Source: Sphingopyxis sp. DBS4 | GTDB lineage: Bacteria; Pseudomonadota; Alphaproteobacteria; Sphingomonadales; Sphingomonadaceae | NCBI RefSeq assembly: GCF_024628865.1 | Contig: NZ_CP102384.1 | Location: 3,731,001-3,795,000 of the forward strand | Direction of reading: 5' to 3' | DNA length: 64,000 nt | Part shown: positions 56,590 through 64,000 of the stretch, piece after piece | Numbering within the stretch: the first letter of the stretch is position 1 | Layout of the letters: every line of letters starts with the position of its first letter | Program-made: the position numbers and the translations under genes | The notes under the pieces: model-generated | Seen by the model: the letters and a program-made list of their open reading frames with translations, nothing else | Database searches by the model: none | Told to the model about the DNA's origin: nothing

Positions 56590-57654
56590 ATGGTTGCCGA
56601 AGCCTTGCCCCCCCTTGACGACACGCTGGAGGAGCGATTGGAAGCCGTGGCGCGCGAGCATGGCTTTGCGGCGTTCGGGATCGCGCGCGCCGACGCCGCC
56701 CCTGAAACCGCGGCGCGGCTGAACCAGTGGCTTACTGAGGGGTGCCACGGCGACATGATCTGGATGGAAAGTCGCGCCGCGCAGCGCGGGTCGCCGCAGG
56801 GGTTGTGGCCCGAGGTCCGCTCGGTGATCGCGCTCGGCATGAGCTATGCGCCCGCGCAGGATCCGCTAGCGCTGGCGGGCGTCCCCGATCGCGGCCGCAT
56901 TTCGGTCTATGCGCAGGGCGCCGATTATCATGACGTCGTCAAGCGGTCGCTGAAGGCGGTCGCGCGCTGGCTCGTCGCCGAGGCGCCGGGGGCCGAGGTC
57001 AAGGTGTTCGTCGACACCGCGCCGGTGATGGAAAAGCCGCTCGCCGCCGCCGCCGGGCTCGGCTGGCAGGGCAAGCACAGCAATATGGTCAGCCGCGAAC
57101 ATGGCAGCTGGCTGTTCCTGGGGGCAATCTACACGACGCTCGACCTCGTGCCGTCGGCCGGTGCGCGCGATCGTTGCGGCAGTTGCACCGCGTGCCAGGA
57201 CGCCTGCCCGACGCAGGCCTTTCCCGCGCCCTACCGCGTCGATGCGCGGCGCTGCATCTCCTATCTCACCATCGAGCATGACGGACCGATCCCGGTCGAG
57301 CTGCGCCGCGCGATCGGCAATCGCATCTATGGCTGCGACGATTGCCTTGCGGTCTGCCCGTGGAACAAGTTCGCCGATACCGCCGCGCGCCACCGCGCCT
57401 TCCTGCCGCGCGCCGAACTGGCGGCGCCGTCGCTCGCCGACCTGCTCGCGCTCGACGATGCGGGCTTTCGTCAGGTGTTTGCAGGGTCGCCGATCAAGCG
57501 CATCGGCCGCAACCGCATGGTGCGCAACGCGGCGATCGCGGCGGGAAACAGCGGCGATAGGACGTTTGCCCGGCGGCTGGAAGAACTGACCGGCGACGAA
57601 TCGCCGATGGTCGCCGACGCGGCGGCATGGGCGCTCGCCGAACTGACGCCATGA
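56590..57654 (+). CDS. queG: Epoxyqueuosine reductase
   Basis: Last step of queuosine synthesis at tRNA wobble position 34, using cobalamin and two 4Fe-4S clusters. The 354 residues contain the cluster motifs [16 protein letters not shown] and [11 protein letters not shown], and the N-terminal [10 protein letters not shown] and [13 protein letters not shown] segments. The HEAT-like C-terminus ends LAELTP. A convergent lipoprotein gene lies downstream. Confidence 0.95.
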   Translation: MVAEALPPLDDTLEERLEAVAREHGFAAFGIARADAAPETAARLNQWLTEGCHGDMIWMESRAAQRGSPQGLWPEVRSVIALGMSYAPAQDPLALAGVPDRGRISVYAQGADYHDVVKRSLKAVARWLVAEAPGAEVKVFVDTAPVMEKPLAAAAGLGWQGKHSNMVSREHGSWLFLGAIYTTLDLVPSAGARDRCGSCTACQDACPTQAFPAPYRVDARRCISYLTIEHDGPIPVELRRAIGNRIYGCDDCLAVCPWNKFADTAARHRAFLPRAELAAPSLADLLALDDAGFRQVFAGSPIKRIGRNRMVRNAAIAAGNSGDRTFARRLEELTGDESPMVADAAAWALAELTP

Positions 57655-57663
57655 CGCAGTCCC

Positions 57664-58041
57664 CTATCGCCGCAACGCCGTGATGCAGCTGTCGACATTG
57701 GCGTCGCGCCCATCGGGGGTGCGCGCGTCGACATAGGTGGCGACCGGCTCGGCGCCCTGCTTTGGCGCGTAATAATAGATATCGAGGATGCAGGGCGACC
57801 CGGCGAATTGCAGCTTGCGGCCCATGCCTTCCTTGACGTCGAGCCGCGGCTTGCCGAACAGCGACAGCGCGGCACTGGCGTCATGCCCGACCAGGCTGTT
57901 GTTCTGGGTGATGCGCGGCGCCGTCGGCGGCGGCGCGGGCCGCGCGGTGGGCTGGGCCGGGCGCGGCACGGCGGTCGCAGCGCAGCCGCCAAGCGTGGCG
58001 GCGAGCATCGCGACGGCGATCAGCCTGATATGTCTCGTCAT
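57664..58041 (-). CDS. Small lipoprotein of unknown function
   Basis: A 125-residue protein with signal peptide and lipobox (MLAATLGGC, Cys20) and a Pro/Ala-rich linker (23-42). A small domain with NNSLVGHDASAALSLFGKP and GRKLQFAGSPCILDIYYYAP follows, of the SmpA/OmlA-like or DUF-type beta fold. Its start overlaps the stop of the EI24 gene (ATGA), so the two are expressed together. No family is recognised with confidence. Confidence 0.72.
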   Translation of the reverse strand: MTRHIRLIAVAMLAATLGGCAATAVPRPAQPTARPAPPPTAPRITQNNSLVGHDASAALSLFGKPRLDVKEGMGRKLQFAGSPCILDIYYYAPKQGAEPVATYVDARTPDGRDANVDSCITALRR

Positions 58042-58715
58042 TCTTCCCCATCCCGCAGATGCAACAGATGAACGGCCATAGCTGCGCCGACGATGGGGGC
58101 CAACAGATTGGCGACGGGCACCAGAAAGCTTGCGGCGGACAGTGCGCCGAGCGACCAGCGCGTGGCGCGACCGAGACGCGGCCGATTCGGGTGGCGCGCG
58201 AGAATCATCGCTTCGAGATCGCGGCCGAGCAGCGCCGCATTGAGGACGAAGGCGAGCAGAGGCGCGCCGACCGCGGTGAACAGCAGGGATATATAGAGCG
58301 GCAGCGCGACCAGGTTCACCGCGATCAGCCGGCCGACCGAGGCGAGGCCGAGGCGCAGGCTCCGGGCGAAGCTGACCGGTACCGCGCGCGCCGCGGCGGC
58401 GGGATAGTGGCGCCCCTCGACATCGGCGACGATGCCGTCGGCGAACAGGCCGACGACAAGGATCGCGACCGCGCGGAACAGCAACCAGCTTGCCGCGATC
58501 AACAGCAGCACGACGAGCACGCCCGCCATGTCGAGCGTGGCGCCGTCGAGCCAATTCCAATGATCGAGCGCCCAGCGCGCGGCGAAGAAGATCGCACCGC
58601 CGGTGACGACGAAAATCAGCAGCGTCAGCGCGAGGCTGGCCGCCAGCACTCGCAACACGCGCGGATGCGGCAGGTCACGGAGCGCGAGTAGCAGGGCGTG
58701 GACGGCGCGGGCCAT
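58038..58715 (-). CDS. EI24/CysZ-like integral membrane protein
   Basis: A 225-residue protein with about five hydrophobic helices, starting MARAVHALLLALRDLPHPRVLRVL, typical of EI24 domain proteins. The latter half has LAAPIVGAAMAV-like helices and the ends of CysZ relatives. CysZ proteins take up sulfate; other EI24 members have no known role. No sulfate genes are near. It shares a four-base overlap with the lipoprotein. Confidence 0.78.
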   Translation of the reverse strand: MARAVHALLLALRDLPHPRVLRVLAASLALTLLIFVVTGGAIFFAARWALDHWNWLDGATLDMAGVLVVLLLIAASWLLFRAVAILVVGLFADGIVADVEGRHYPAAAARAVPVSFARSLRLGLASVGRLIAVNLVALPLYISLLFTAVGAPLLAFVLNAALLGRDLEAMILARHPNRPRLGRATRWSLGALSAASFLVPVANLLAPIVGAAMAVHLLHLRDGEE

Positions 58716-58823
58716 GCGCCGGGGATGGCGCGGCGACAGGCCACGCGTCAAGCGTCGCGCTTGCCTTGGCGTTCCGCGCCCCGTAAAGGCGCGCGCAGCT
58801 TTCCCTACAGAACAGGAATTTTC

Positions 58824-59822
58824 ATGGCCGCCACCGCCCGTTTCGATGTCGTTGCGATTGGCAACGCGATCGTCGACGTGATTGCCCGCGCCGACGACGC
58901 GCTGATCGAGGCCGAGGGGCTGGCCAAAGGGTCGATGCGGCTGATCGACGCCGGGGAAGCGGCGCGGCTCTATGCGGCGATGGGCCCCGCGGTCGAGATG
59001 TCGGGCGGCTCGGCGGCGAACACCCTCGCCGGGATGGCGGCGCTCGGCCGGCGCTGCGCCTTCATCGGCCAGGTCGCCGACGACCAGCTCGGCCAGGTCT
59101 TCACCCACGACCTGACGTCGCTGGGCGTCGCCTTCGAGACGCCGCCGCTCGCCGAAGGCGACCCAACCGCGCGCTGCCTGATCTTCGTCACGCCCGACGG
59201 GCAGCGGACGATGAACACCTTTCTCGGCGCGTCGCAGAATCTGGGCCGCGAATCGCTCGCCCCGGCGCTGATCGCCGATGCCGACATCCTTTATCTCGAA
59301 GGCTATTTGTGGAATGCCGACGCTTCGCGCGCGGCAATGGCCGAAGCGATCGGGCTGGCGCGTGCGGCGGGCCGCCGCGTCGCTTTCACCCTGTCCGACA
59401 CCTTCGTCATCGCGGCGCACGGCGAGGATTTCCGGCGCATGATCGCGGCGCGCGAAATCGACATCCTGTTCGCGAACGAGGCGGAACTGCTCGAACTCGC
59501 GCAGGAGGCGGATTTCGAGACCGCGCTGGCGAGCGTCGCGGCCGGTGTGCCGCTGCTCGTCGTGACGCGCAGCGAAAAGGGCGCCGTCGCGGTGACGAAC
59601 GGCGAGCGCACCGCGGTTACGGCCGAGCCGATCGATCATGTCGTCGACACCACCGGCGCGGGCGACCTGTTCGCCGCCGGTTTCCTGTCGGGACAGGCGC
59701 AGGGACGCAGCATCGCCGACTGCCTGACGATGGGCGCGGTCTGCGCGCGCGAGATCATCGCACAGGTCGGCCCGCGTGCGCAAACCGACCTCGAGGCGAA
59801 AATCGCCGAACGGCTGAGCTGA
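58824..59822 (+). CDS. PfkB-family carbohydrate kinase, adenosine kinase-like
   Basis: A 332-residue sugar/nucleoside kinase. AGGA precedes the ATG. The N-terminal fingerprint GNAIVDVIARADDALIEAEGL and GGSAANTLAGMAALGRR, plus the C-terminal DTTGAGDLFAAGFL (near residues 274-287), fit the PfkB fold; the overall form fits bacterial adenosine kinases used in purine salvage. Substrate is inferred from similarity in style only. Confidence 0.85.
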   Translation: MAATARFDVVAIGNAIVDVIARADDALIEAEGLAKGSMRLIDAGEAARLYAAMGPAVEMSGGSAANTLAGMAALGRRCAFIGQVADDQLGQVFTHDLTSLGVAFETPPLAEGDPTARCLIFVTPDGQRTMNTFLGASQNLGRESLAPALIADADILYLEGYLWNADASRAAMAEAIGLARAAGRRVAFTLSDTFVIAAHGEDFRRMIAAREIDILFANEAELLELAQEADFETALASVAAGVPLLVVTRSEKGAVAVTNGERTAVTAEPIDHVVDTTGAGDLFAAGFLSGQAQGRSIADCLTMGAVCAREIIAQVGPRAQTDLEAKIAERLS

Positions 59823-59845
59823 TCCTCCGCATATCATGATCATGT

Positions 59846-59923
59846 TCCCCGCGAAGGCGGGGGTCCATCTCCGGTTGGTGCAAGATGGAACCGGCCGGAG
59901 ATGGGTCCCCGCCTTCGCGGGGA
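59846..59923. repeat. Sphingomonad-type palindrome (CCCCGCGAAGGCGGGG family)
   Basis: Arms 59846-59874 and 59895-59923 (29 bases each) pair with two mismatches, separating convergent genes for the kinase and the flippase. Probably serves as a two-way transcript end. Such repeats are common in sphingomonad genomes. Confidence 0.82.
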
Positions 59924-59943
59924 CACAGCCGAAGAAGTGACCA

Positions 59944-61488
59944 TCAGGCGGCGGGTTCCGCCGCCTCCGGATGTTTGCGGAACAGTGCGCGGTCGGCGGG
60001 GCCAAAGCCGCGCGTCCAGATCAGCCAGGCGTAAATGCCGAGGATGACGGGAACGCCGACGAGCAACTCGGCCCATTCGGGAAGCTTTGTCGCTCCCCAG
60101 CCGAGCACCGCGGCGCCCGCCGTCGCCCAGACGAGCGCCCAGCGCAGGCTGTTCACCGGCGCGCCGAGGACATGCGCGAGCAGCCGCGCCTTGACCAGCG
60201 AGGCGAAACCGAGCGCGAGCATCAGCGCCAGCGCGACCGCCGCGGCATAAGTGATCGGGTCGAGCCCCATCGACCGCGCGACGAGGATCAGCGCGACGCT
60301 GAGCACCGCCTGCAGCGCGAGCGTCGCGAGGCTGATGAGCAGGTTGCGGTGGCGCGCGACATAGACGAGCGCGGCTTCGCTGACCACGGCGGTCGCCGCG
60401 ACGACCTCGGCCGCGAGCAGGAAGGCGAGCGCCCCCGCGCCGCCGACGAACTGCGGACCGACGAGGCCCATTACCGCCTCGCCCGGAATGCCGAGCGCAA
60501 GCGCGATCCCCGCCTGCGCGGCGATGATCCAGAAACCCACCTGGCTGACCTGCGCGGCGACGGCGGCGAATTTATGCTCGGCGAGGTTGCGCGTGATCAC
60601 CGGGCCGAGGATCGGTTCGAAACTGGTCTTGAGCTTTTGCGGCAGCGACGCGACCTGTTGCGCCATATAATAGATGCCGTAGATCGTCGGCGAAGTGAAC
60701 TGGCCGAGGATGAACAGGTCGAGACGGCGCGTCCCCCATTCGATCGCGTCGGCGGCGGCGAGCGGCGCGTTGCGGCGCGCGACCATGATCAGGTGCGACG
60801 GCTGCGGCCGCCAGACGCCGGGACCGCCATAGTGGCGGATCATCGGGATCAGCGCAGTCAGAAAGGCACCGACCATCGCCGCCGCATAGGAGAGCATCAG
60901 CCCGTCGCGCGGCGATACGAACCAGAAACCGGCGGCAGCGATGCTGATCACCCACGGCTCGACGATGGCCCGCGCGCGCACCGTCGCGCCGATGTCGAAA
61001 CGATAGGCGCAGGCGGCGAGCGCGACGTCGGTGCCCGCGATCGCGAAGACGAGCAGCGCCATCCAGCGATCGGTGCTGTCGATGTCCCCCGCCGGAAACA
61101 TGATCTGCGGCAGCAACAGCAGGATTGCTGATCCGATCGCCGAGGCGAGGAAGGCGACGAACATGCCGTCCCACACGACGTGGCGATGATCGGCCCCCTC
61201 GGCGCTCAATTGCTCGGCAAGACCGCGCTTGAGGCCGAGCGTCGCAAGCTGCGCGACGAGCTCGATGACGAGCACCGCAAAGGCGAAGCGCCCGACCGCT
61301 TCGGGTCCGTACCAGCGCCCCGCGAAATAGAGAAAGGGCAGGCGCGCGACGAGGCGCATGATGAAGCCGAGGAAATTGGTGCGCCCGCCCTTGGCGAGCG
61401 CGGCGGTGTCGGCGTCGGCCTGCTCCGGGGGCAGCGCAGACTCGGCGGATGCGGGGCTGCGCGCGGCTGCGCTGTCCGTCTGGCTCAA
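59944..61488 (-). CDS. Polysaccharide/lipid-linked oligosaccharide flippase-like protein (MOP superfamily)
   Basis: A 514-residue membrane protein with about 12-14 helices in the plan of Wzx-like exporters: FLGFIMRLVARLPFLYFAGRWYG at the start, then WGTRRLDLFILGQFTSPTIYGIYYMAQQVA and a central VGFWIIAAQAGIALAL. The first 35 residues are a soluble Ala/Ser/Asp-rich stretch. It would flip lipid-linked sugars for exopolysaccharide or LPS, but no transferase genes lie next to it. Confidence 0.83.
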   Translation of the reverse strand: MSQTDSAAARSPASAESALPPEQADADTAALAKGGRTNFLGFIMRLVARLPFLYFAGRWYGPEAVGRFAFAVLVIELVAQLATLGLKRGLAEQLSAEGADHRHVVWDGMFVAFLASAIGSAILLLLPQIMFPAGDIDSTDRWMALLVFAIAGTDVALAACAYRFDIGATVRARAIVEPWVISIAAAGFWFVSPRDGLMLSYAAAMVGAFLTALIPMIRHYGGPGVWRPQPSHLIMVARRNAPLAAADAIEWGTRRLDLFILGQFTSPTIYGIYYMAQQVASLPQKLKTSFEPILGPVITRNLAEHKFAAVAAQVSQVGFWIIAAQAGIALALGIPGEAVMGLVGPQFVGGAGALAFLLAAEVVAATAVVSEAALVYVARHRNLLISLATLALQAVLSVALILVARSMGLDPITYAAAVALALMLALGFASLVKARLLAHVLGAPVNSLRWALVWATAGAAVLGWGATKLPEWAELLVGVPVILGIYAWLIWTRGFGPADRALFRKHPEAAEPAA

Positions 61489-61564
61489 GCCCTGCGCCCC
61501 TTCTGCTGTTCCCCGTCCATCAGTCTAGCGCGGGTGGGGGAGGCAGGCAATTGCGATAGGCTGG

Positions 61565-62557
61565 TCATCGCCCCTCGGATCGGAGCGGGCGGCTGAGCAG
61601 AGCCTGAATGGCCTCGCCCGCGCGAATCTCGCCAGCAACGAGCCGCGCGACCGCGTCGGTGATCGGCATCTCGATCCCGTCGGCGCGGGCGGCGGCGGCG
61701 ATCACCGGGGCGCTGAACGCGCCTTCGGCGACGGTGCGGCGGTCGGCCATCAGTGCGGCCGCCTCGGCGCCGCGCCCGAGCCCTTGCCCCAGCGCGAAAT
61801 TGCGCGAGTTGGACGAGGTGCAGGTGAGCACGAGGTCGCCGAGCCCGGCCAGCCCCGCGAGCGTTTCGGCCTCGGCGCCGCGCGCCAGGCCGAAGCGCGT
61901 CATCTCGGCGAAGCCGCGGCTGATCAGCGCCGCGCGCGCGTTGAGCCCCAGCCCGGCGCCGTCGACGATGCCGCAGGCGATCGCGAGGATATTCTTGACC
62001 GCGCCGCCGATCTCGGCGCCGATCATGTCGGTCGACACGTAAGGGCGGAAATGCGGGCGGGCGAGCGCCTGCGCCAGCGCTTCGGCGGTCGCGGCGTCCG
62101 CGGCGGCGAGGGTGATCGCGGTGGGCAGGCCGGCGGCGACTTCGTGCGCGAAGGTCGGACCCGACAGCACCGCCAGCGGTCGGCCGGGACAGATATCGCG
62201 CGCGATGTCGATCGGGAAAGCGAAGCTCCCCGCCTCCATGCCCTTGCTGCAAAAGATCAGCGGCGCATCGCCGGCGGGCAGGTCGGCCAGCACCGCGCGC
62301 AGAAAGGGCACCGGGACGACGACGAGCAGCGCGTCGCATGCCGCAAGATCCGCGAGCGCGCCGGTCGCGGCGAGCGAAGGCGACAGCTTGGCGTCGGGCA
62401 GGAAAAGCGGGTTACGATGTTCGGCATTGATCGCCGCGACCACCTCTTCCTCGCGCGCCCAGAGGCGCACCGGCGCGCCCTCGGCGGCCAGCAGTTGCGC
62501 GAGCGCGGTGCCCCAGGCGCCGCCGCCGACCACCCCGAAACGATGATATGACGTCAT
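61565..62557 (-). CDS. gpsA: Glycerol-3-phosphate dehydrogenase (NAD(P)+)
   Basis: Makes sn-glycerol-3-phosphate from dihydroxyacetone phosphate for phospholipids. The 330 residues have the Rossmann motif [15 protein letters not shown] (residues 9-23), the conserved CSKGME and [21 protein letters not shown], and [24 protein letters not shown] with the catalytic lysine. Its start overlaps the tsaD stop (ATGA). Confidence 0.96.
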   Translation of the reverse strand: MTSYHRFGVVGGGAWGTALAQLLAAEGAPVRLWAREEEVVAAINAEHRNPLFLPDAKLSPSLAATGALADLAACDALLVVVPVPFLRAVLADLPAGDAPLIFCSKGMEAGSFAFPIDIARDICPGRPLAVLSGPTFAHEVAAGLPTAITLAAADAATAEALAQALARPHFRPYVSTDMIGAEIGGAVKNILAIACGIVDGAGLGLNARAALISRGFAEMTRFGLARGAEAETLAGLAGLGDLVLTCTSSNSRNFALGQGLGRGAEAAALMADRRTVAEGAFSAPVIAAAARADGIEMPITDAVARLVAGEIRAGEAIQALLSRPLRSEGR

Positions 62558-63588
62558 GCTTTCACTCCGGCGCCACGCACCGCCTCGGCTTCGGGGTCGA
62601 GCGGCCAGCGCGGTCTCGCCGCGGTGTCGAGCGGGTCGGTCAGCCCCGCCGCGAAACGCTCGGCGCCCGCCCAGGCGATCATCGCGCCATTGTCGGTGCA
62701 GAGCCACAGCGGCGGCGCGACGAAGGGCTTGTCGAAGTGCGCGGCGAGATCGGTCAGCGCGCCGCGAATCGCGCCGTTCGCAGCCACCCCGCCCGCGACG
62801 ACGAAAGCCGTGGCATCGGGGCAGGCGGCGAGCGCGATGCGGCTGCGATCGACGAGGCAGTCGACCACCGCCTGCTGGAAGGAGGCGGCGAGGTCGGCGA
62901 CGCCATGCTCGCCCGAAGCGGCGGCCCGCGCGACCGCGCTCTTCAGCCCGGCGAAGGAGAAATGCGGCTCGGCGCTGCCGACGAGTGGGCGCGGGAGCGG
63001 CACCGCACGCGGATCGCCGTCCTTGGCGACGCGCTCGACCGCCGGGCCGCCGGGATAGCCGAGGCCCAGCAGCTTCGCGGTCTTGTCGAAGGCTTCGCCT
63101 GCGGCGTCGTCGATCGTCGTCGCAAGGCGGCGATAGGCGCCGACGCCCTCGACGCGCAGCAATTGGCAATGACCGCCCGAGACGAGCAGCAGCAGATAGG
63201 GAAATTGCAGATCGGGGTCGGCGAGTCGCGGGCTCAGCGCATGACCTTCGAGATGGTTGACCGCGATCAGCGGCTTGCCCGCCGCATGCGCGAGCGCCTT
63301 GCCCGTAACGAGCCCGACCATCACCCCGCCGATCAGCCCCGGCCCCGCGGTCGCGGCCACCGCGTCGACATCGGCGAGCGACATGCCCGCATCGGCAAGC
63401 ACGCCCTCGACGAGCGGCGCGAGCCGGTCGACATGCGCGCGCGCCGCGATTTCCGGAACGACGCCGCCATAGGGCTGATGTTCGGCCTCCTGCCCTGCGA
63501 CGCGGTGCGCGAGAATGCGCCGTTCGCTGTCGACGAGCGCCGCTGCGGTTTCGTCGCAGCTCGATTCGAGGCCGAGGATGAGAGGCAT
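62554..63588 (-). CDS. tsaD: tRNA N6-adenosine threonylcarbamoyltransferase TsaD
   Basis: Transfers threonylcarbamoyl to A37 of ANN-decoding tRNAs. The ATG at 63588 gives 344 residues ([20 protein letters not shown]). The metal-binding histidines lie in HLEGHALSP, and the ATP-binding region is [14 protein letters not shown]. An ATG 15 bases upstream at 63603 is possible. gpsA follows with a four-base overlap; hemC is divergent, a common tsaD-hemC arrangement. Confidence 0.96.
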   Translation of the reverse strand: MPLILGLESSCDETAAALVDSERRILAHRVAGQEAEHQPYGGVVPEIAARAHVDRLAPLVEGVLADAGMSLADVDAVAATAGPGLIGGVMVGLVTGKALAHAAGKPLIAVNHLEGHALSPRLADPDLQFPYLLLLVSGGHCQLLRVEGVGAYRRLATTIDDAAGEAFDKTAKLLGLGYPGGPAVERVAKDGDPRAVPLPRPLVGSAEPHFSFAGLKSAVARAAASGEHGVADLAASFQQAVVDCLVDRSRIALAACPDATAFVVAGGVAANGAIRGALTDLAAHFDKPFVAPPLWLCTDNGAMIAWAGAERFAAGLTDPLDTAARPRWPLDPEAEAVRGAGVKA

Positions 63589-63913
63589 ATAGGATGCGCC
63601 CATACAGGCGCGCAGGGGCGGGGGGCAAGCGGCGGTGTCGGAGGAGATTCGCGCAGAGACCGCAGAGATTTTGTTCGCGCGGAGACGCGGAGACGCGGAG
63701 AAGAAAGAATATCGGGCCGACAGGCCTCTTGCCCAAGGACGTCGCGTTTCGGAGCCGCGTCGGAGATGGAAGGCCGCTTCGCGGTGGAGCGCGGCCTTCT
63801 CCGCGTCTCGGCGTCTCCGCGTGAACTACCTTTCTTTCTTCTCTGCGCGCTCTGCGGCATCTGCGCGAATCCCTCTTCTTCCCTTTGTCCCTGCAAAGCC
63901 CTAGCAGGCGCGC
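63589..63913. other. Divergent gap between tsaD and hemC
   Basis: A 325-base gap almost filled by a large imperfect palindrome (63646-63871). Promoters for the two genes should lie at its ends but are not recognisable. No ORF of coding character is present. Confidence 0.55.
63646..63871. repeat. Large imperfect palindrome of the 8-base-unit family between tsaD and hemC
   Basis: GATTCGCGCAGA (63646-63657) pairs with TCTGCGCGAATC (63860-63871). CCGCAGAG pairs with CTCTGCGG inside. A long arm (63674-63703, made of repeated CGCGGAGA units) pairs imperfectly with 63796-63825. It has the same architecture as palindromes A-C in the mnmG region, with a different outer end. Size and form suggest a MITE- or REP-like element. 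Confidence 0.72.
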
Positions 63914-64000
63914 ATGGCCTCGATCCCGCTTCCCACCCCCGCAAACCCGCTCCGCATCGGCACCCGCGCCTCGCCGCTGGCGATGGCACAGGCGCATCTG
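63914..64000 (+). CDS. hemC: Porphobilinogen deaminase, N-terminal fragment (runs off the right edge)
   Basis: The first 29 codons, MASIPLPTPANPLRIGTRAS followed by PLAMAQAHL, match the start of hydroxymethylbilane synthase, where RIGTRxSPLAxxQA is the conserved opening. HemC joins four porphobilinogens into hydroxymethylbilane for haem. It is the second haem locus in the window; the rest of the gene is outside. Confidence 0.88.
   Translation, partial: MASIPLPTPANPLRIGTRASPLAMAQAHL

Noticed and set aside
58038..60005. A 655-residue extension of the EI24 protein
   Set aside because: The extension runs antisense through the PfkB kinase gene and a palindrome and is low-complexity; the EI24 domain begins at 58715.
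61565..63997. An 810-residue reading joining upstream sequence to gpsA
   Set aside because: Only the last 330 residues are GpsA; the rest is tsaD read in the wrong frame. The ATG at 62557 overlapping the tsaD stop is the real start.

Overview
The window looks like a chromosomal, origin-proximal segment of a high-GC alphaproteobacterium of the order Sphingomonadales. Sphingopyxis or a close relative is the best guess, by inference from protein style and from three intergenic palindrome types typical of sphingomonads. All genes are ordinary chromosomal ones. I see no rRNA, tRNA, phage, insertion sequence or CRISPR.

Layout. (1) 1-12286, minus strand: fused str and S10 ribosomal protein clusters in the order rpsL-rpsG-fusA-tuf-rpsJ-rplC-rplD-rplW-rplB-rpsS-rplV-rpsC-rplP-rpmC-rpsQ-rplN-rplX-rplE-rpsN-rpsH. 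A promoter lies ahead of rpsL, and a 280-base, strongly structured gap separates rpsJ from rplC. (2) 12.3-23 kb: a DNA glycosylase, a lipidated subtilisin autotransporter, HAD phosphatase-dapD, gpmA, a small heat shock protein behind a ROSE-like RNA thermometer, a coupled lipoprotein/M14 peptidase/GNAT operon, a SleB-type hydrolase, ptsN and hpf. (3) 23-42 kb: the classic alphaproteobacterial origin neighbourhood. dnaQ and the coupled ppsR-maf-aroE-coaE run leave one side of a gap with DnaA boxes (candidate oriC, 26.75-27.05 kb). hemE-hemJ-rho leave the other, followed by TerC paralogues, small DUF genes, mnmE, mnmG, rsmG, parA and parB. Three parS sites and a family of long perfect palindromes lie in the mnmE-rsmG stretch. 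(4) 42-46.5 kb: a DUF4402 pilin-like protein, PapD-like chaperone and usher-like outer membrane protein. (5) 46.4-64 kb: glycine-zipper protein, GST with a divergent WYL regulator, an FAD oxidoreductase/GtrA/GT-C membrane operon, msrB, a CYP153-like P450, a NatAB-type ABC exporter, queG, a lipoprotein, an EI24 protein, an adenosine kinase-like PfkB protein, a polysaccharide flippase, gpsA, tsaD and the start of hemC.

How it fits together. Regions 1 and 3 hold housekeeping functions (translation, chromosome replication and segregation, tRNA modification, haem synthesis). Regions 2, 4 and 5 carry mostly envelope functions (proteases, lipoproteins, pili, glycan handling). Four-base stop/start overlaps are very common. 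The observations most worth following are the structured RNA ahead of rplC, the palindrome family built from 8-base units near parS, the natural Arg88 in S12, the apparent CTG start of mnmE, and the DUF4402 chaperone/usher locus.
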